From contig JBMHCT010000047.1 of assembly GCA_049889775.1 (NCBI GenBank), positions 13,006-77,005 on the forward strand: 64,000 nt of DNA, in the 5' to 3' direction. The stretch is from Jejuia sp049889775 (lineage in GTDB: Bacteria > Bacteroidota > Bacteroidia > Flavobacteriales > Flavobacteriaceae). Both the position numbers and the translations under genes were made by a program. The notes beneath the pieces were generated by a model. The model ran no database searches, was not told the DNA's origin, and was given only the letters and a program-made list of their open reading frames with translations. Position 1 is the stretch's first letter, and each line of letters opens with the position of its first letter. Of this stretch, positions 35,486 to 43,110 are shown piece after piece.

Positions 35486-35493
35486 TATTTTTG
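35486..35493 (+). promoter_or_regulatory. Candidate -7 promoter box of the pyrR operon
   Basis: TATTTTTG fits TAnnTTTG and is 24 bp before the pyrR ATG (35518). Context ATGTATTTTTGTCG resembles the box before phoH. No clear -33 element, and no room for a PyrR attenuator of the Gram-positive type. Confidence 0.4.
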
Positions 35494-35517
35494 TCGCCCA
35501 AAGACGTTTGAAAGTTT

Positions 35518-36057
35518 ATGAGTCAGAAAGTTTTACTTAACGCAAAAGAGGTAAACATCATTCTTCATCGATTGGCTTGTCAACTTATTGAAAAACACAA
35601 CGATTTCTCAAATACGGTTTTAATTGGTTTGCAACCTAGAGGCATTTATTTAGCCGATAGGATTGCGAAAATACTTACTGAAGATTATAAGATTAAGGCC
35701 ATAAAAACGGGGTATTTGGATATTACGTTTTTTAGGGATGATTTTAGAAGAAGTGATAAGCCTTTGGAGGCAAATACTACCAAAATTAACTTTTTAGTGG
35801 AGAATAAAAATATTGTTTTTATAGATGATGTGCTTTATACGGGAAGGAGTATTAGGGCTGCTTTAACGGCGGTACAGTCTTTTGGAAGACCTAATGAGAT
35901 TGAGTTGTTGACGCTAATCGACAGGCGTTTTAGTAGGCATTTGCCAATTCAGCCAGATTATAGAGGTAGACAAGTGGATGTTATTAATAGTGAAAAAGTA
36001 AAAGTAAACTGGAAAGAATATGATGATGAGGATGCCGTTTACTTAATTGATAAATAA
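35518..36057 (+). CDS. pyrR: Bifunctional pyrimidine regulatory protein PyrR / uracil phosphoribosyltransferase
   Basis: A 179-residue PRTase-fold PyrR: VLLNAKEVNIILHRLACQLIE, IGLQPRGIYLADRI, LDITFFRDDF, the PRPP loop NIVFIDDVLYTGRSIRAAL and ELLTLIDRRFSRHLPIQPDY. In Gram-positive bacteria PyrR binds pyr mRNA; here it leads pyrB by 6 nt, but the 24 bp between promoter box and start leave no leader for attenuation, so it may act mainly as an enzyme or regulate differently (inference). Confidence 0.94.
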   Translation: MSQKVLLNAKEVNIILHRLACQLIEKHNDFSNTVLIGLQPRGIYLADRIAKILTEDYKIKAIKTGYLDITFFRDDFRRSDKPLEANTTKINFLVENKNIVFIDDVLYTGRSIRAALTAVQSFGRPNEIELLTLIDRRFSRHLPIQPDYRGRQVDVINSEKVKVNWKEYDDEDAVYLIDK

Positions 36058-36063
36058 TTATAA

Positions 36064-36993
36064 ATGAGCGAATTAAGTGTAAATCACTTGCTTGGAATAA
36101 AATATCTTAAAAAAGAGGATATTCAACTTATTTTTGAAACTGCCGATCATTTTAAAGAGGTAATTAATAGACCCATTAAAAAAGTACCTTCTTTAAGAGA
36201 TATTACCATTGCTAATTTATTTTTTGAAAACTCTACAAGAACAAAACTTTCTTTTGAACTTGCTGAGAAGCGTCTATCTGCGGATGTTATTAATTTTTCT
36301 TCGGCGCAGTCTTCGGTAAAGAAAGGAGAAACTTTAATTGACACCGTTAATAACATTCTATCCATGAAGGTGGATATGGTAGTGATGCGTCATCCAAACC
36401 CAGGTGCTGGAGTGTTTTTATCTAAACATGTAAATGCTAGTATTGTTAATGCAGGAGATGGTGCACACGAACATCCCACACAAGCTTTATTAGATTCCTA
36501 TTCCATTAGAGAAAGACTAGGTGAGGTGGGTGGAAAGAAAGTGGTTATTGTTGGAGATATTCTGCATAGTAGGGTAGCGCTTTCCAACATTTTTGCACTA
36601 CAATTACAAGGAGCAGAGGTTATGGTTTGTGGGCCTAAAACTTTAATTCCAAAATATATAGATAAACTTGGAGTTAAAGTAGAAACCAATTTAAGAGCTG
36701 CTTTAAACTGGTGCGATGTGGCCAATATGTTAAGGGTTCAAAACGAACGTATGGATATTAGTTACTTTCCATCAACCAGAGAATATAGTCAGCAATTTGG
36801 AGTAACAAAAGCACTTTTAGATAGTCTTGAAAAGGAAATTACCATCATGCACCCTGGCCCAATAAATCGTGGTGTTGAAATTACTAGTGATGTTGCCGAT
36901 TCTTCGCAAGCCATCATTTTAGATCAGGTTCAGAATGGTGTTGCTATTAGAATGGCCGTTATATATTTACTTGCATCAAAAATAAAACACTAA
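36064..36993 (+). CDS. pyrB: Aspartate carbamoyltransferase catalytic subunit
   Basis: A 309-residue ATCase catalytic chain. It condenses carbamoyl phosphate with aspartate, the first committed step of pyrimidine synthesis. Signatures: carbamoyl-phosphate loop FFENSTRTKLSFELA, MRHPNPGAGVFLSK, DGAHEHPTQALLDSYSI, VVIVGDILHSRVALSN and HPGPINRGVEI. Second gene of a tight plus-strand operon (6 nt after pyrR, 3 nt before the next gene). No pyrI regulatory subunit follows. Confidence 0.96.
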   Translation: MSELSVNHLLGIKYLKKEDIQLIFETADHFKEVINRPIKKVPSLRDITIANLFFENSTRTKLSFELAEKRLSADVINFSSAQSSVKKGETLIDTVNNILSMKVDMVVMRHPNPGAGVFLSKHVNASIVNAGDGAHEHPTQALLDSYSIRERLGEVGGKKVVIVGDILHSRVALSNIFALQLQGAEVMVCGPKTLIPKYIDKLGVKVETNLRAALNWCDVANMLRVQNERMDISYFPSTREYSQQFGVTKALLDSLEKEITIMHPGPINRGVEITSDVADSSQAIILDQVQNGVAIRMAVIYLLASKIKH

Positions 36994-36996
36994 GCT

Positions 36997-37329
36997 ATGA
37001 TTATTGATAAGAAGGGTAATATTTCCACAATTACCCAAGAGAAATTTACGGTTGTAGAGTTGGTAAAAAAGTTAGAAGCCTTATATCCAAAGTTTAAAAA
37101 TGATAATATTATTGTCGTTTTAACAACTCTGGATCTAATAAATGAAAATGATATAAGTGAGTTTCTTCAAATATCAAACATGCATAGAGACAATAAGCAT
37201 TCGTTCGTGATTGTTTCTGATAAAGTGGATTTAGACAAAATTTCAGATGATCTAGTTGTTGTACCAACACAACAGGAAGCTTTTGATATCGTGGAAATGG
37301 AAGAAATGGAGCGCGATTTAGGATTTTAG
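36997..37329 (+). CDS. Conserved small protein of unknown function between pyrB and rnz
   Basis: A 110-residue soluble protein: MIIDKKGNISTITQEKFTVV, ELVKKLEALYPKFKNDNIIVVLT, ISEFLQISNMHRDNKHSFVIVSD, VVVPTQQEAFDIVEMEEME. The alternation of strands (IIVVLTT, SFVIVSD, LVVVPT) and helices recalls an anti-sigma antagonist (STAS)-like fold, but no phosphorylatable Ser is obvious. Spacers of 3 and 4 nt make it the third gene of pyrR-pyrB-x-rnz. In my memory a small gene at this place before rnz is conserved in Flavobacteriia. Function unknown. Confidence 0.75.
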   Translation: MIIDKKGNISTITQEKFTVVELVKKLEALYPKFKNDNIIVVLTTLDLINENDISEFLQISNMHRDNKHSFVIVSDKVDLDKISDDLVVVPTQQEAFDIVEMEEMERDLGF

Positions 37330-37333
37330 CATC

Positions 37334-38242
37334 ATGAAATTAACCATACTAGGCTGTTACAGTGCAACCCCAAGAACTTTAGGCAATACCACATCACAAG
37401 TTTTAGAGATTAAAAACCATATGTTTTTAATTGATTGCGGTGAGGGCACACAAGTACAATTAAGAAGGCATAAGGTAAAGTTTAACCGTATAAAACACAT
37501 TTTTATATCCCATTTACACGGTGACCATTTTTACGGTTTAGTTGGTTTAGTTTCTACATTTAGACTATTGACAAGAGAGGCAGACCTTCATATTTACGGT
37601 CCAAAAGGGATTAAAGAGGCTATCACCTTACAATTGAAACTAGCAGATTCTTGGACCAATTATAATTTATTTTTTCATGAATTAACATCTGAATCTTCAG
37701 AATTAATTTTTGAAGATGATAACGTGGAAGTTTACACCATTCCGTTAGAACATAGAGTATATACTAATGGCTACCTATTTAAGGAAAAGCTGGGTGAAAG
37801 GAAATTGAATATTGATGCTATTGAAGAAGCAAAGATTGATACGGCCTATTATCAAAAACTTAAACAAGGTTTCGATGTGAAAAATGAAGATGGCGTTTTA
37901 ATTGACAACAACACCGTGACATTTCCACCAAAAAGGTCAAAGAGCTACGCGTTTTGCAGTGACACGGTATATAAAGAAGAAATTGTTCCCATCATAAATA
38001 ATGTAGATGTGCTATATCACGAGTCTACTTTTTTAGAGGCACATTCTCATTTAGCACCTAAAACAAAACATAGCACAGCAAAAGAAGCAGCTACAATAGC
38101 GCAAAAAGCTAATGCCGGAACTCTTATATTGGGTCACTATTCATCTCGATACCCTGATTTAGAAGCGTTTAGGGAAGAAGCTAAACCATATTTTGAAAAT
38201 GTAGAGTTAGCCGAAGATGGTAAACGTTTTATATTTAACTAG
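37334..38242 (+). CDS. rnz: Ribonuclease Z
   Basis: A 302-residue metallo-beta-lactamase-fold tRNase Z, which removes 3' trailers from tRNA precursors. N-terminal KLTILGCYSATPR, FLIDCGEGTQVQLRR, the metal-binding IFISHLHGDHFYGL (HxHxDH), CSDT, LYHESTF, the AxHSTAKEA motif (KHSTAKEAATIAQKA) and ILGHYSSRY with the last ligand His. The GDG-type flexible exosite is present as GPKGIKEAI context. Last gene of the pyr operon; overlaps the next minus-strand gene by 8 bp at the stop codons. Confidence 0.95.
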   Translation: MKLTILGCYSATPRTLGNTTSQVLEIKNHMFLIDCGEGTQVQLRRHKVKFNRIKHIFISHLHGDHFYGLVGLVSTFRLLTREADLHIYGPKGIKEAITLQLKLADSWTNYNLFFHELTSESSELIFEDDNVEVYTIPLEHRVYTNGYLFKEKLGERKLNIDAIEEAKIDTAYYQKLKQGFDVKNEDGVLIDNNTVTFPPKRSKSYAFCSDTVYKEEIVPIINNVDVLYHESTFLEAHSHLAPKTKHSTAKEAATIAQKANAGTLILGHYSSRYPDLEAFREEAKPYFENVELAEDGKRFIFN

Positions 38243-38648
38243 TTGCCTTAATTGCCTTAGTCCATTCGATTGCTTCCTCTAAACTGCTAAACCCTTTTAC
38301 CTGTTTTGGACACATTCGACTTTCAATTTCGAAATTCATCAAATTTGTAAGATTGTAAAAAACGATAGCTCCGGCATAAAATATATCAAAATGCTCAAGT
38401 GCCTTCACCCATAATTGTGGATTAGAGGAGTATGAATTTACACGATTTGAAATAAAACAAATTTCAGCATCTTTCCCATAAAAGTTGTTTAATGTATCCA
38501 TTAAAGATTCTACTTTTCCCTGGTCTAGGTGTGTGCCACTATTAATTTCAGATATGAAGAAGGCATCAAATAAATACAATACACCAAATCCCAAATCTTG
38601 TGTTTGATAAGTAGAAGTTTTAAAATATGCTGTTTCAGAAAATTTCAA
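38235..38648 (-). CDS. Small SpoIIAA/STAS-like protein, tandem paralog 2
   Basis: A 137-residue protein starting with TTG at 38648, chosen because MKFSETAYFKTS aligns with the ATG-started MKFENSPHFESL of its upstream paralog. Parts: GVLYLFDAFFISEINSGTHLDQ, LNNFYGKDAEICFISNRVNSYSSNP, EHFDIFYAGAIVFYN and SSLEEAIEWTKAIKA. The order of elements and the final helix (S-L-E-E-A-I-E-W) resemble SpoIIAA/STAS-like stand-alone proteins. No signal peptide or catalytic motif. Function unknown; 11 nt after its paralog, so in one transcript. Confidence 0.7.
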   Translation of the reverse strand: MKFSETAYFKTSTYQTQDLGFGVLYLFDAFFISEINSGTHLDQGKVESLMDTLNNFYGKDAEICFISNRVNSYSSNPQLWVKALEHFDIFYAGAIVFYNLTNLMNFEIESRMCPKQVKGFSSLEEAIEWTKAIKATS

Positions 38649-38659
38649 TGCTTGTAAAA

Positions 38660-39073
38660 TTAATTAAGTTCTTTTAAGGTATTAACCCATTTTATAGCTT
38701 CATCCAAAGAAAAACAACGTTTTATGCTAGCCGAGGTAAACTGCTTTTCTACAGAGGCACTTAAGTAAGCACCATTATTATAACTAACAATTGCACTTGC
38801 CACTAATAAATTATATTGCTTTTCAAGTTTTTGCCAGTTTTGTGGGTCTATAGAATAGGCATTAATGCGGTTGGCAATGTACGCTATTCGTACATCTTCC
38901 CCATAATATTCAAAAATCTCACTTATTAAAAGTGTGGCGTTTTGCCATGTGAAATGTATACCTTCAAACGGTTCTGCAAGAACAAATTTTTTACAGAAAT
39001 AATAATTACCAAAAGGTAATTCTACTTTATGAGGATTTAAGCTCTCAAAATGTGGCGAATTTTCAAATTTCAT
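38660..39073 (-). CDS. Small SpoIIAA/STAS-like protein, tandem paralog 1
   Basis: A 137-residue paralog, equal in length to the gene that follows it, starting with ATG at 39073. Shared blocks: G-x2-HF/HL, FYGxD-equivalent EYYGEDVRIAYIANRINAYSIDPQ, YNLLVASAIVSYN and FSLDEAIKWVNTLKEL. The ANRIN(S/A)YS-x-(N/D)PQ segment is the best-kept part of the family and presumably its functional site. Divergent from pdxH with a 108-bp spacer. No recognised function; the duplication suggests hetero-oligomer or separate specificities. Confidence 0.72.
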   Translation of the reverse strand: MKFENSPHFESLNPHKVELPFGNYYFCKKFVLAEPFEGIHFTWQNATLLISEIFEYYGEDVRIAYIANRINAYSIDPQNWQKLEKQYNLLVASAIVSYNNGAYLSASVEKQFTSASIKRCFSLDEAIKWVNTLKELN

Positions 39074-39181
39074 TGGTTGGAAATGAATTTAAATTAAATG
39101 TTTCTGAGAGACACACTAATTTATGAAGTTTATATGAATTTTCTGCTTTAGTAAGGATCATTTTTTTATTAATTTCGTTAA

Positions 39182-39829
39182 ATGGAAAATGATTTAAGTA
39201 ATTATAGAAAATCTTATGAAAAAGGGGAACTTTTATTAAAAGATGCACCAGAAAACCCAATAGAATTATTTCAAAAATGGTTTTATGAAGTAGATAAATA
39301 TTTTCCAGAGGATGAAAACAATGCAATGACTCTATCCACAATTGGGTTAGATGGTTTCCCAAAAAGCCGCGTTGTACTTCTAAAAAAATTTACTTTTGAA
39401 GGTTTTATTTTTTACACAAACTATGAAAGTGAAAAGGGTAGAGCTATAGCACAAAACCCCAATGTCTGTTTGTCTTTCTTTTGGCATGGTGCAGAGCGAC
39501 AGATAATTATTAAAGGTAGGGCTGAAAAAATAGCTTCAAATTTAAGTGATGGGTATTTTGAATCTCGTCCTAAAGGAAGCCAATTAGGGGCTTTGGCATC
39601 CCATCAAAGTGAAATTGTTTCAAACAGGCAATATTTAGAAGATAAATTGTCCGTATTAGAACATGAATATTCTGAAAAAGAGGTTTCCAGACCGAAATAT
39701 TGGGGCGGCTATATGGTAAAACCTGCTGAAATTGAATTTTGGCAGGGGAGACCTAATAGGCTACATGATAGAATACGCTACCAACTACAAGAAGATTTAA
39801 ATTGGCTAATACATCGATTATCACCCTAA
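39182..39829 (+). CDS. pdxH: Pyridoxamine 5'-phosphate oxidase
   Basis: A 215-residue FMN-dependent oxidase that makes pyridoxal phosphate. Signatures: PIELFQKWFYEV, AMTLSTIGLDGFPKSRVVLLKKF, FYTNYESEKGRAIAQNP, FFWHGAERQIIIKG, SRPKGSQLGALASHQS and the C-terminal EFWQGRPNRLHDRIRY (the family signature E-x-W-x2-x4-R-L-H-x-R). Complete and of usual length. Its last codons carry the first of the ATCGATTA motifs that continue into the downstream gap. Confidence 0.95.
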   Translation: MENDLSNYRKSYEKGELLLKDAPENPIELFQKWFYEVDKYFPEDENNAMTLSTIGLDGFPKSRVVLLKKFTFEGFIFYTNYESEKGRAIAQNPNVCLSFFWHGAERQIIIKGRAEKIASNLSDGYFESRPKGSQLGALASHQSEIVSNRQYLEDKLSVLEHEYSEKEVSRPKYWGGYMVKPAEIEFWQGRPNRLHDRIRYQLQEDLNWLIHRLSP

Positions 39830-39923
39830 TATCATCGATTAAATGCTTATGCGGCGTAAAATAAGCGGTATTTTATCGATAAAAATTATTATTTTTCGAT
39901 TAAAAGTAGGTCTTTAATCGATT
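39813..39923 (+). promoter_or_regulatory. Periodic array of ATCGATTA motifs upstream of the CAP lipoprotein gene
   Basis: Five near-copies in one orientation: ATCGATTA at 39813 and 39834, ATCGATAA at 39875, TTCGATTA at 39895 and ATCGATTT at 39917. Start-to-start distances are 21, 41, 20 and 22 bp, that is one or two steps of about 21 bp (two helical turns), so all face the same side of the DNA. The pattern suggests cooperative binding by a dimeric regulator; LytTR-type factors use ~21-bp spaced direct repeats. Confidence 0.5.
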
Positions 39924-39947
39924 TTAACATTTCCTTAACTACCGAGC

Positions 39948-39991
39948 CATAGGTTAGAAAGTAGCTTTATAATCCCAAAACTTAACCTATG
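39948..39991 (+). promoter_or_regulatory. Inverted repeat covering the CAP gene start codon
   Basis: CATAGGTTA (39948-39956) and TAACCTATG (39983-39991) are perfect 9-bp inverted complements 26 bases apart. The right arm includes the ATG start codon (39989-39991) of the next gene, so in mRNA the start would be hidden in a stem. It could instead be a palindromic protein-binding site. Confidence 0.5.
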
Positions 39992-40486
39992 AAGTTTCTA
40001 ACCAAAATACCTGTATTGGTATTATTGGCTTTATTCTCATATTCCTGCACAACAGATTCATTTGAGGATGAGATAGCCAAAATACATACAGAGGACTTAA
40101 TAGTTCCACAAACCAAATCTATTGAAGTTGAAATACTTGAGTTAATTAACAATTACAGATTATCAAAAGGCCTAAATGCATTGAAAAGTATGACAGTAAT
40201 AAAATCTACTGCATTTAGTCATACAGATTACATGATTGATGTACAGAAAGTATCGCATGATAACTTTTTTGCACGCAGTAATTACCTAAAGGACAATGCT
40301 GGTGCCAAAAGGGTTTCAGAAAATGTAGCCTACGGCTTTACCAAAGCAGAATCTGTTGTCAATGCTTGGATAAGAAGCGAAGGTCATAAAAAAACAATAG
40401 AAGGTGATTTTACTGACTTTGAAATATCAGCAGAACAAGATGTTTATGGCAAATGGTATTACACCAACATATTCATAAAAAAATAA
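39989..40486 (+). CDS. CAP (SCP/PR1-like) domain lipoprotein
   Basis: A 165-residue lipoprotein: hydrophobic LVLLALFSYSC with lipobox Cys20, a linker, then a CAP domain from ~49: VEILELINNYRLSKGLNALKSM, FSHTDYMID, VSHDNFFAR (HDNF), ENVAYGFTKAESVVNAWIRSEGHKKTIEGDFTDF and WYYTNIFIKK. The cavity His/Glu residues of CAP proteins (H in FSHTDYM, E in SENVAYG, H in SEGHKK) are present. Bacterial CAP proteins are extracytoplasmic with largely unknown roles. Regulatory DNA upstream is unusually structured. Followed by a terminator. Confidence 0.9.
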   Translation: MKFLTKIPVLVLLALFSYSCTTDSFEDEIAKIHTEDLIVPQTKSIEVEILELINNYRLSKGLNALKSMTVIKSTAFSHTDYMIDVQKVSHDNFFARSNYLKDNAGAKRVSENVAYGFTKAESVVNAWIRSEGHKKTIEGDFTDFEISAEQDVYGKWYYTNIFIKK

Positions 40487-40606
40487 TTTCTACAGAATAA
40501 ATAGCATAACTATCTTTAAAATAGCTGCTTAAAATAATATAAGATTTAATTTTAGTTATTTGATGGTTATTTAATAACTTGGATGTTATTAATTCAGATT
40601 TAGATC

Positions 40607-40634
40607 AAAAATCCTCCTATTAAGGGGGATTTTT
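40607..40634. terminator. Terminator between convergent genes
   Basis: AAAAATCCTCC (40607-40617) pairs with GGGGGATTTTT (40624-40634), one T-G wobble, 6-base loop, T-run on the plus strand and A-run on the other. It serves the CAP gene and probably also the convergent helical protein at 40656. Confidence 0.8.
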
Positions 40635-40655
40635 AGTTTTATACCAAAAACCTAA

Positions 40656-41129
40656 TCACCTCAATTCTTCCAACATTAAGTTGTAATCGTATTGCAGATC
40701 CTCATGTAGCTTCAAAATCGTTTTTTTCGCCAGTTCTAGTTGCCGAATATACATGTTTTGTAATTGAGTACTTCGCTTAATAATCGGTTCAAAATCACGT
40801 AATTTTTCACAAAAATAGAGTAGCAATTCTACTTCTGTTTCTTTTTGCTGGGAATAGCGCACAAACTTCTTAACATTTCTCAAAATCTTGCGAATACTCT
40901 TTTTAATATAGTAGAAATTATTCGTGTTAATCAATGCAAACTCCTCATCCATGAATTGCTTTACAGTTTCAATATAGCCCGATTCACTGTGCGATTCAAA
41001 CAAAAGATAAGTCAACAATTCTTTATTTTCTTTTTTAAAGCGCGCCAAACGCAGACAAATCTGCTGCAATTCAGTGCTAGAAAGCATATTAAGTTCTTTT
41101 TTTATTTCAGGAAGATTTACGGCTTTCAT
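40656..41129 (-). CDS. Conserved helical protein of unknown function
   Basis: A 157-residue, almost entirely helical, charged soluble protein: KAVNLPEIKKELNMLSSTEL, LQQICLRLARFKKENKELLTYLLFE, DEEFALINTNNFYYIKKSIRKILRNVKKF, EVELLLYFCEKLRDF and a long C-terminal helix. The pattern is common among uncharacterised Bacteroidota proteins, but I cannot give a family name. No signal peptide or membrane segment. Single gene; nothing in the neighbourhood indicates its role. Confidence 0.7.
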   Translation of the reverse strand: MKAVNLPEIKKELNMLSSTELQQICLRLARFKKENKELLTYLLFESHSESGYIETVKQFMDEEFALINTNNFYYIKKSIRKILRNVKKFVRYSQQKETEVELLLYFCEKLRDFEPIIKRSTQLQNMYIRQLELAKKTILKLHEDLQYDYNLMLEELR

Positions 41130-41234
41130 ATAGTTATTTTGCTTTTGGCTAAAGATAGACAGACCTATCCATAAACCAAAGTATTGCTACTCTCAACTTC
41201 AATTTAATTCAGAATAACAATACTATACTTAAAG

Positions 41235-42119
41235 CTAGTCAAACAGTCTGACAGTTTTATTTTCGTCCTCCTCAACAATGGTTACTAATAGGTTCCTAAA
41301 ACCCAGTTTATTTACCTTGTACACTTTCGTTCCTGTACTCCAATTTTCTTTTCTTGTTGCTTGTGGCATCATTGGGAAGCCGTAACTAAAAGTGCTGCCA
41401 TCAGGTTTTGGACCGATAACAAAGAATTGATTTCTATTCCCAGAATTGTTCTTGATTTTAAAGTTGATAAATTTAGGATCCACTGTATCAAACTCATAAT
41501 CTGAACCTTGATCATTATAATATTTAATCGTCTTTTTGTTGGGTTCATTATCATAGATCAACCTACCTTTTTTAGAAATTTTCGCCCATAGTAACTCAAT
41601 GGGCATCACTTTTACCGTTCCTCTGCTCCAAATATTTGCATAAACTTTGTTCGCTATGAGCTTAGAAGCGTCAATAGTTGACATTTCGTTCCCTAAGCGT
41701 AGTTCTTCAGTTTTTCCCTCTAAAATAATTTTGCCAATTGGAGCAGTAATATTTAGATATTCCATATTAGCATTAATCACTTTGGTAACATCATGTGTAT
41801 CATGAAAAATATGTTTTAAATGTGGCGCACCAATTTTGATGATAATATCTTCTGAAGGTTGAATCCATTTTATTTGATTAAAGTGCACTTTGCCGTCAAC
41901 CACTTCCTTATCAATAAAATCAAATAAATTACTATCGGCGGTTATTGATAAACCAGCTTTTGCAGAAGGATCAATGGTTATTTTAGCATATAAATCAATC
42001 TTAATATCGCTTACGTTGTTGAAACTAAAGCTTCTAGTTTCTATTTGTTTATTGCCTTTTATTTGCGCTTGTGATACAATTGAAGCGAAGCAAATTATAA
42101 ATGTGAATATAGTTTTCAT
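41235..42119 (-). CDS. GIN-domain (DUF2807, putative adhesin head) exported protein
   Basis: A 294-residue protein with signal peptide (TIFTFIICFASIVSQAQ) and a right-handed beta-structure typical of GIN/DUF2807: ETRSFSFNNVSDIKIDLYAKITIDPS, LSITADSNLFDFIDKEVVDGKVHF, EYLNITAPIGKIILEG, IDASKLIANKVYANIWSRGTVKV. After residue ~190 the sequence leaves the repeat and forms a separate C-terminal segment. Role probably in cell-surface or periplasmic binding; not tested. Third gene of a tight operon after DoxX and a small lipoprotein (5 nt spacers). Confidence 0.8.
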   Translation of the reverse strand: MKTIFTFIICFASIVSQAQIKGNKQIETRSFSFNNVSDIKIDLYAKITIDPSAKAGLSITADSNLFDFIDKEVVDGKVHFNQIKWIQPSEDIIIKIGAPHLKHIFHDTHDVTKVINANMEYLNITAPIGKIILEGKTEELRLGNEMSTIDASKLIANKVYANIWSRGTVKVMPIELLWAKISKKGRLIYDNEPNKKTIKYYNDQGSDYEFDTVDPKFINFKIKNNSGNRNQFFVIGPKPDGSTFSYGFPMMPQATRKENWSTGTKVYKVNKLGFRNLLVTIVEEDENKTVRLFD

Positions 42120-42124
42120 TTAAA

Positions 42125-42520
42125 TTATTTTTTTTGAGTTTTAATATCTTTTGAATTATTGAAAATTGCGCTGTAAACGATGGTTTCAGGCTTGTATTCA
42201 AAACGAATGCTTCTATTAGGCTTATCTTGCAATTCAAAATTTTCAGTCTGATTCACAAACTTAAATTCAATATCGTAGCTCGCTGAGTTTAATTGAATTT
42301 CACCTTCGTAAATACTATCATTATTATTATCCGTTAGATAAAATGTTTCATTCCATGACAAAGGAGAAGTGTTTCCTCGTATTCCCACTTTACTTAAATC
42401 AGTTTCACTTCTCATATCCAATTTGAATAGAATTGTTTTTGGATGCGTTGTTTGTACACAGTTAAATAATAACAATGCCATACTGATAATGAAACAGGTA
42501 AAAAAGATGTTAGATTTCAT
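42125..42520 (-). CDS. Small lipoprotein with starch-binding-like (CBM20/48-like) domain
   Basis: Read from the ATG at 42520 (131 residues): MKSNIFFTCFIISMALLLFNC gives a lipobox near Cys21; the longer open frame to 42682 lies inside doxX. The mature part (ILFKLDMRSETD, VGIRGNTSPLSWNETFYLTDNNNDSIYEG, YDIEFKFVNQ) has the strand order and the G-x2-x-P-L-x-W segment of starch-binding-like domains. It may bind a carbohydrate but no enzyme is attached. 5 nt from each neighbour, so in one transcript with DoxX and the GIN protein. Confidence 0.7.
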   Translation of the reverse strand: MKSNIFFTCFIISMALLLFNCVQTTHPKTILFKLDMRSETDLSKVGIRGNTSPLSWNETFYLTDNNNDSIYEGEIQLNSASYDIEFKFVNQTENFELQDKPNRSIRFEYKPETIVYSAIFNNSKDIKTQKK

Positions 42521-42525
42521 AGTTT

Positions 42526-43008
42526 TTATTTTAAAGATTTTGAAATTAAATAGTCCAACCCAAAACGGCCAGAACCTAAGAAGAGATTGTAGATAGATAC
42601 CCATAAAAAGCTCATAGCCGGTAATATGCCCCAAGTACCTTGTCCCCATTTTTGCATAAAAATGGCAACTAACATGCTGCACATTATTAAGAAAGCAGCT
42701 ATTCTGGTTTTTAGACCGAATGCCAATAAAATGCCTCCTACGGCTTCACTGAATGCTCCCATCCACGCAAAAAATATAGGAGCAACGGCAAAAATGCCAC
42801 CATATGAAGCAACATCCTCTGGAAACCAAGCAGAAACTTCAAAAAGATTTAGATTTCTATCATCGGGTGTCCAGGGCATTCCAAATTTTGCCGCTCCAAA
42901 ATCTAATGCCAATAGCATTCCGCATATAAATCGAATGATGGCGAAAATGATATCTGCTGACCAGTGTTTTTGTAAAGTTGGAGTAATTAATAATTTGATA
43001 ATTTTCAT
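42526..43008 (-). CDS. DoxX family membrane protein
   Basis: A 160-residue four-helix membrane protein of the DoxX type: ADIIFAIIRFICGMLLALDFGAAKFGMPW, APIFFAWMGAFSEAVGGILLAFG, RIAAFLIMCSMLVAIFMQKW and WGILPAMSFLWVSIYNLFLGSGRFGLDYL (the G-x-G-x2-x-LD motif of helix 4). DoxX-like proteins are thought to act in small-molecule or redox handling in the membrane, without one agreed function. First gene of the doxX-lipoprotein-GIN operon; an AraC-type regulator lies 102 bp upstream on the same strand. Confidence 0.88.
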   Translation of the reverse strand: MKIIKLLITPTLQKHWSADIIFAIIRFICGMLLALDFGAAKFGMPWTPDDRNLNLFEVSAWFPEDVASYGGIFAVAPIFFAWMGAFSEAVGGILLAFGLKTRIAAFLIMCSMLVAIFMQKWGQGTWGILPAMSFLWVSIYNLFLGSGRFGLDYLISKSLK

Positions 43009-43110
43009 AACGTTTCATGTTTTTTGTTAGACAAGACAAAATTGAAACATTATGCATGGGTGAACGACTTAATCTGTATTAGGAAGGCTTAAAATACGAT
43101 TTGAGACGTC

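Noticed and set aside
42521..42682. Longer N-terminus for the starch-binding-like lipoprotein.
   Set aside because: It lies inside the doxX coding region in another frame; the ATG at 42520 starts a lipoprotein signal.
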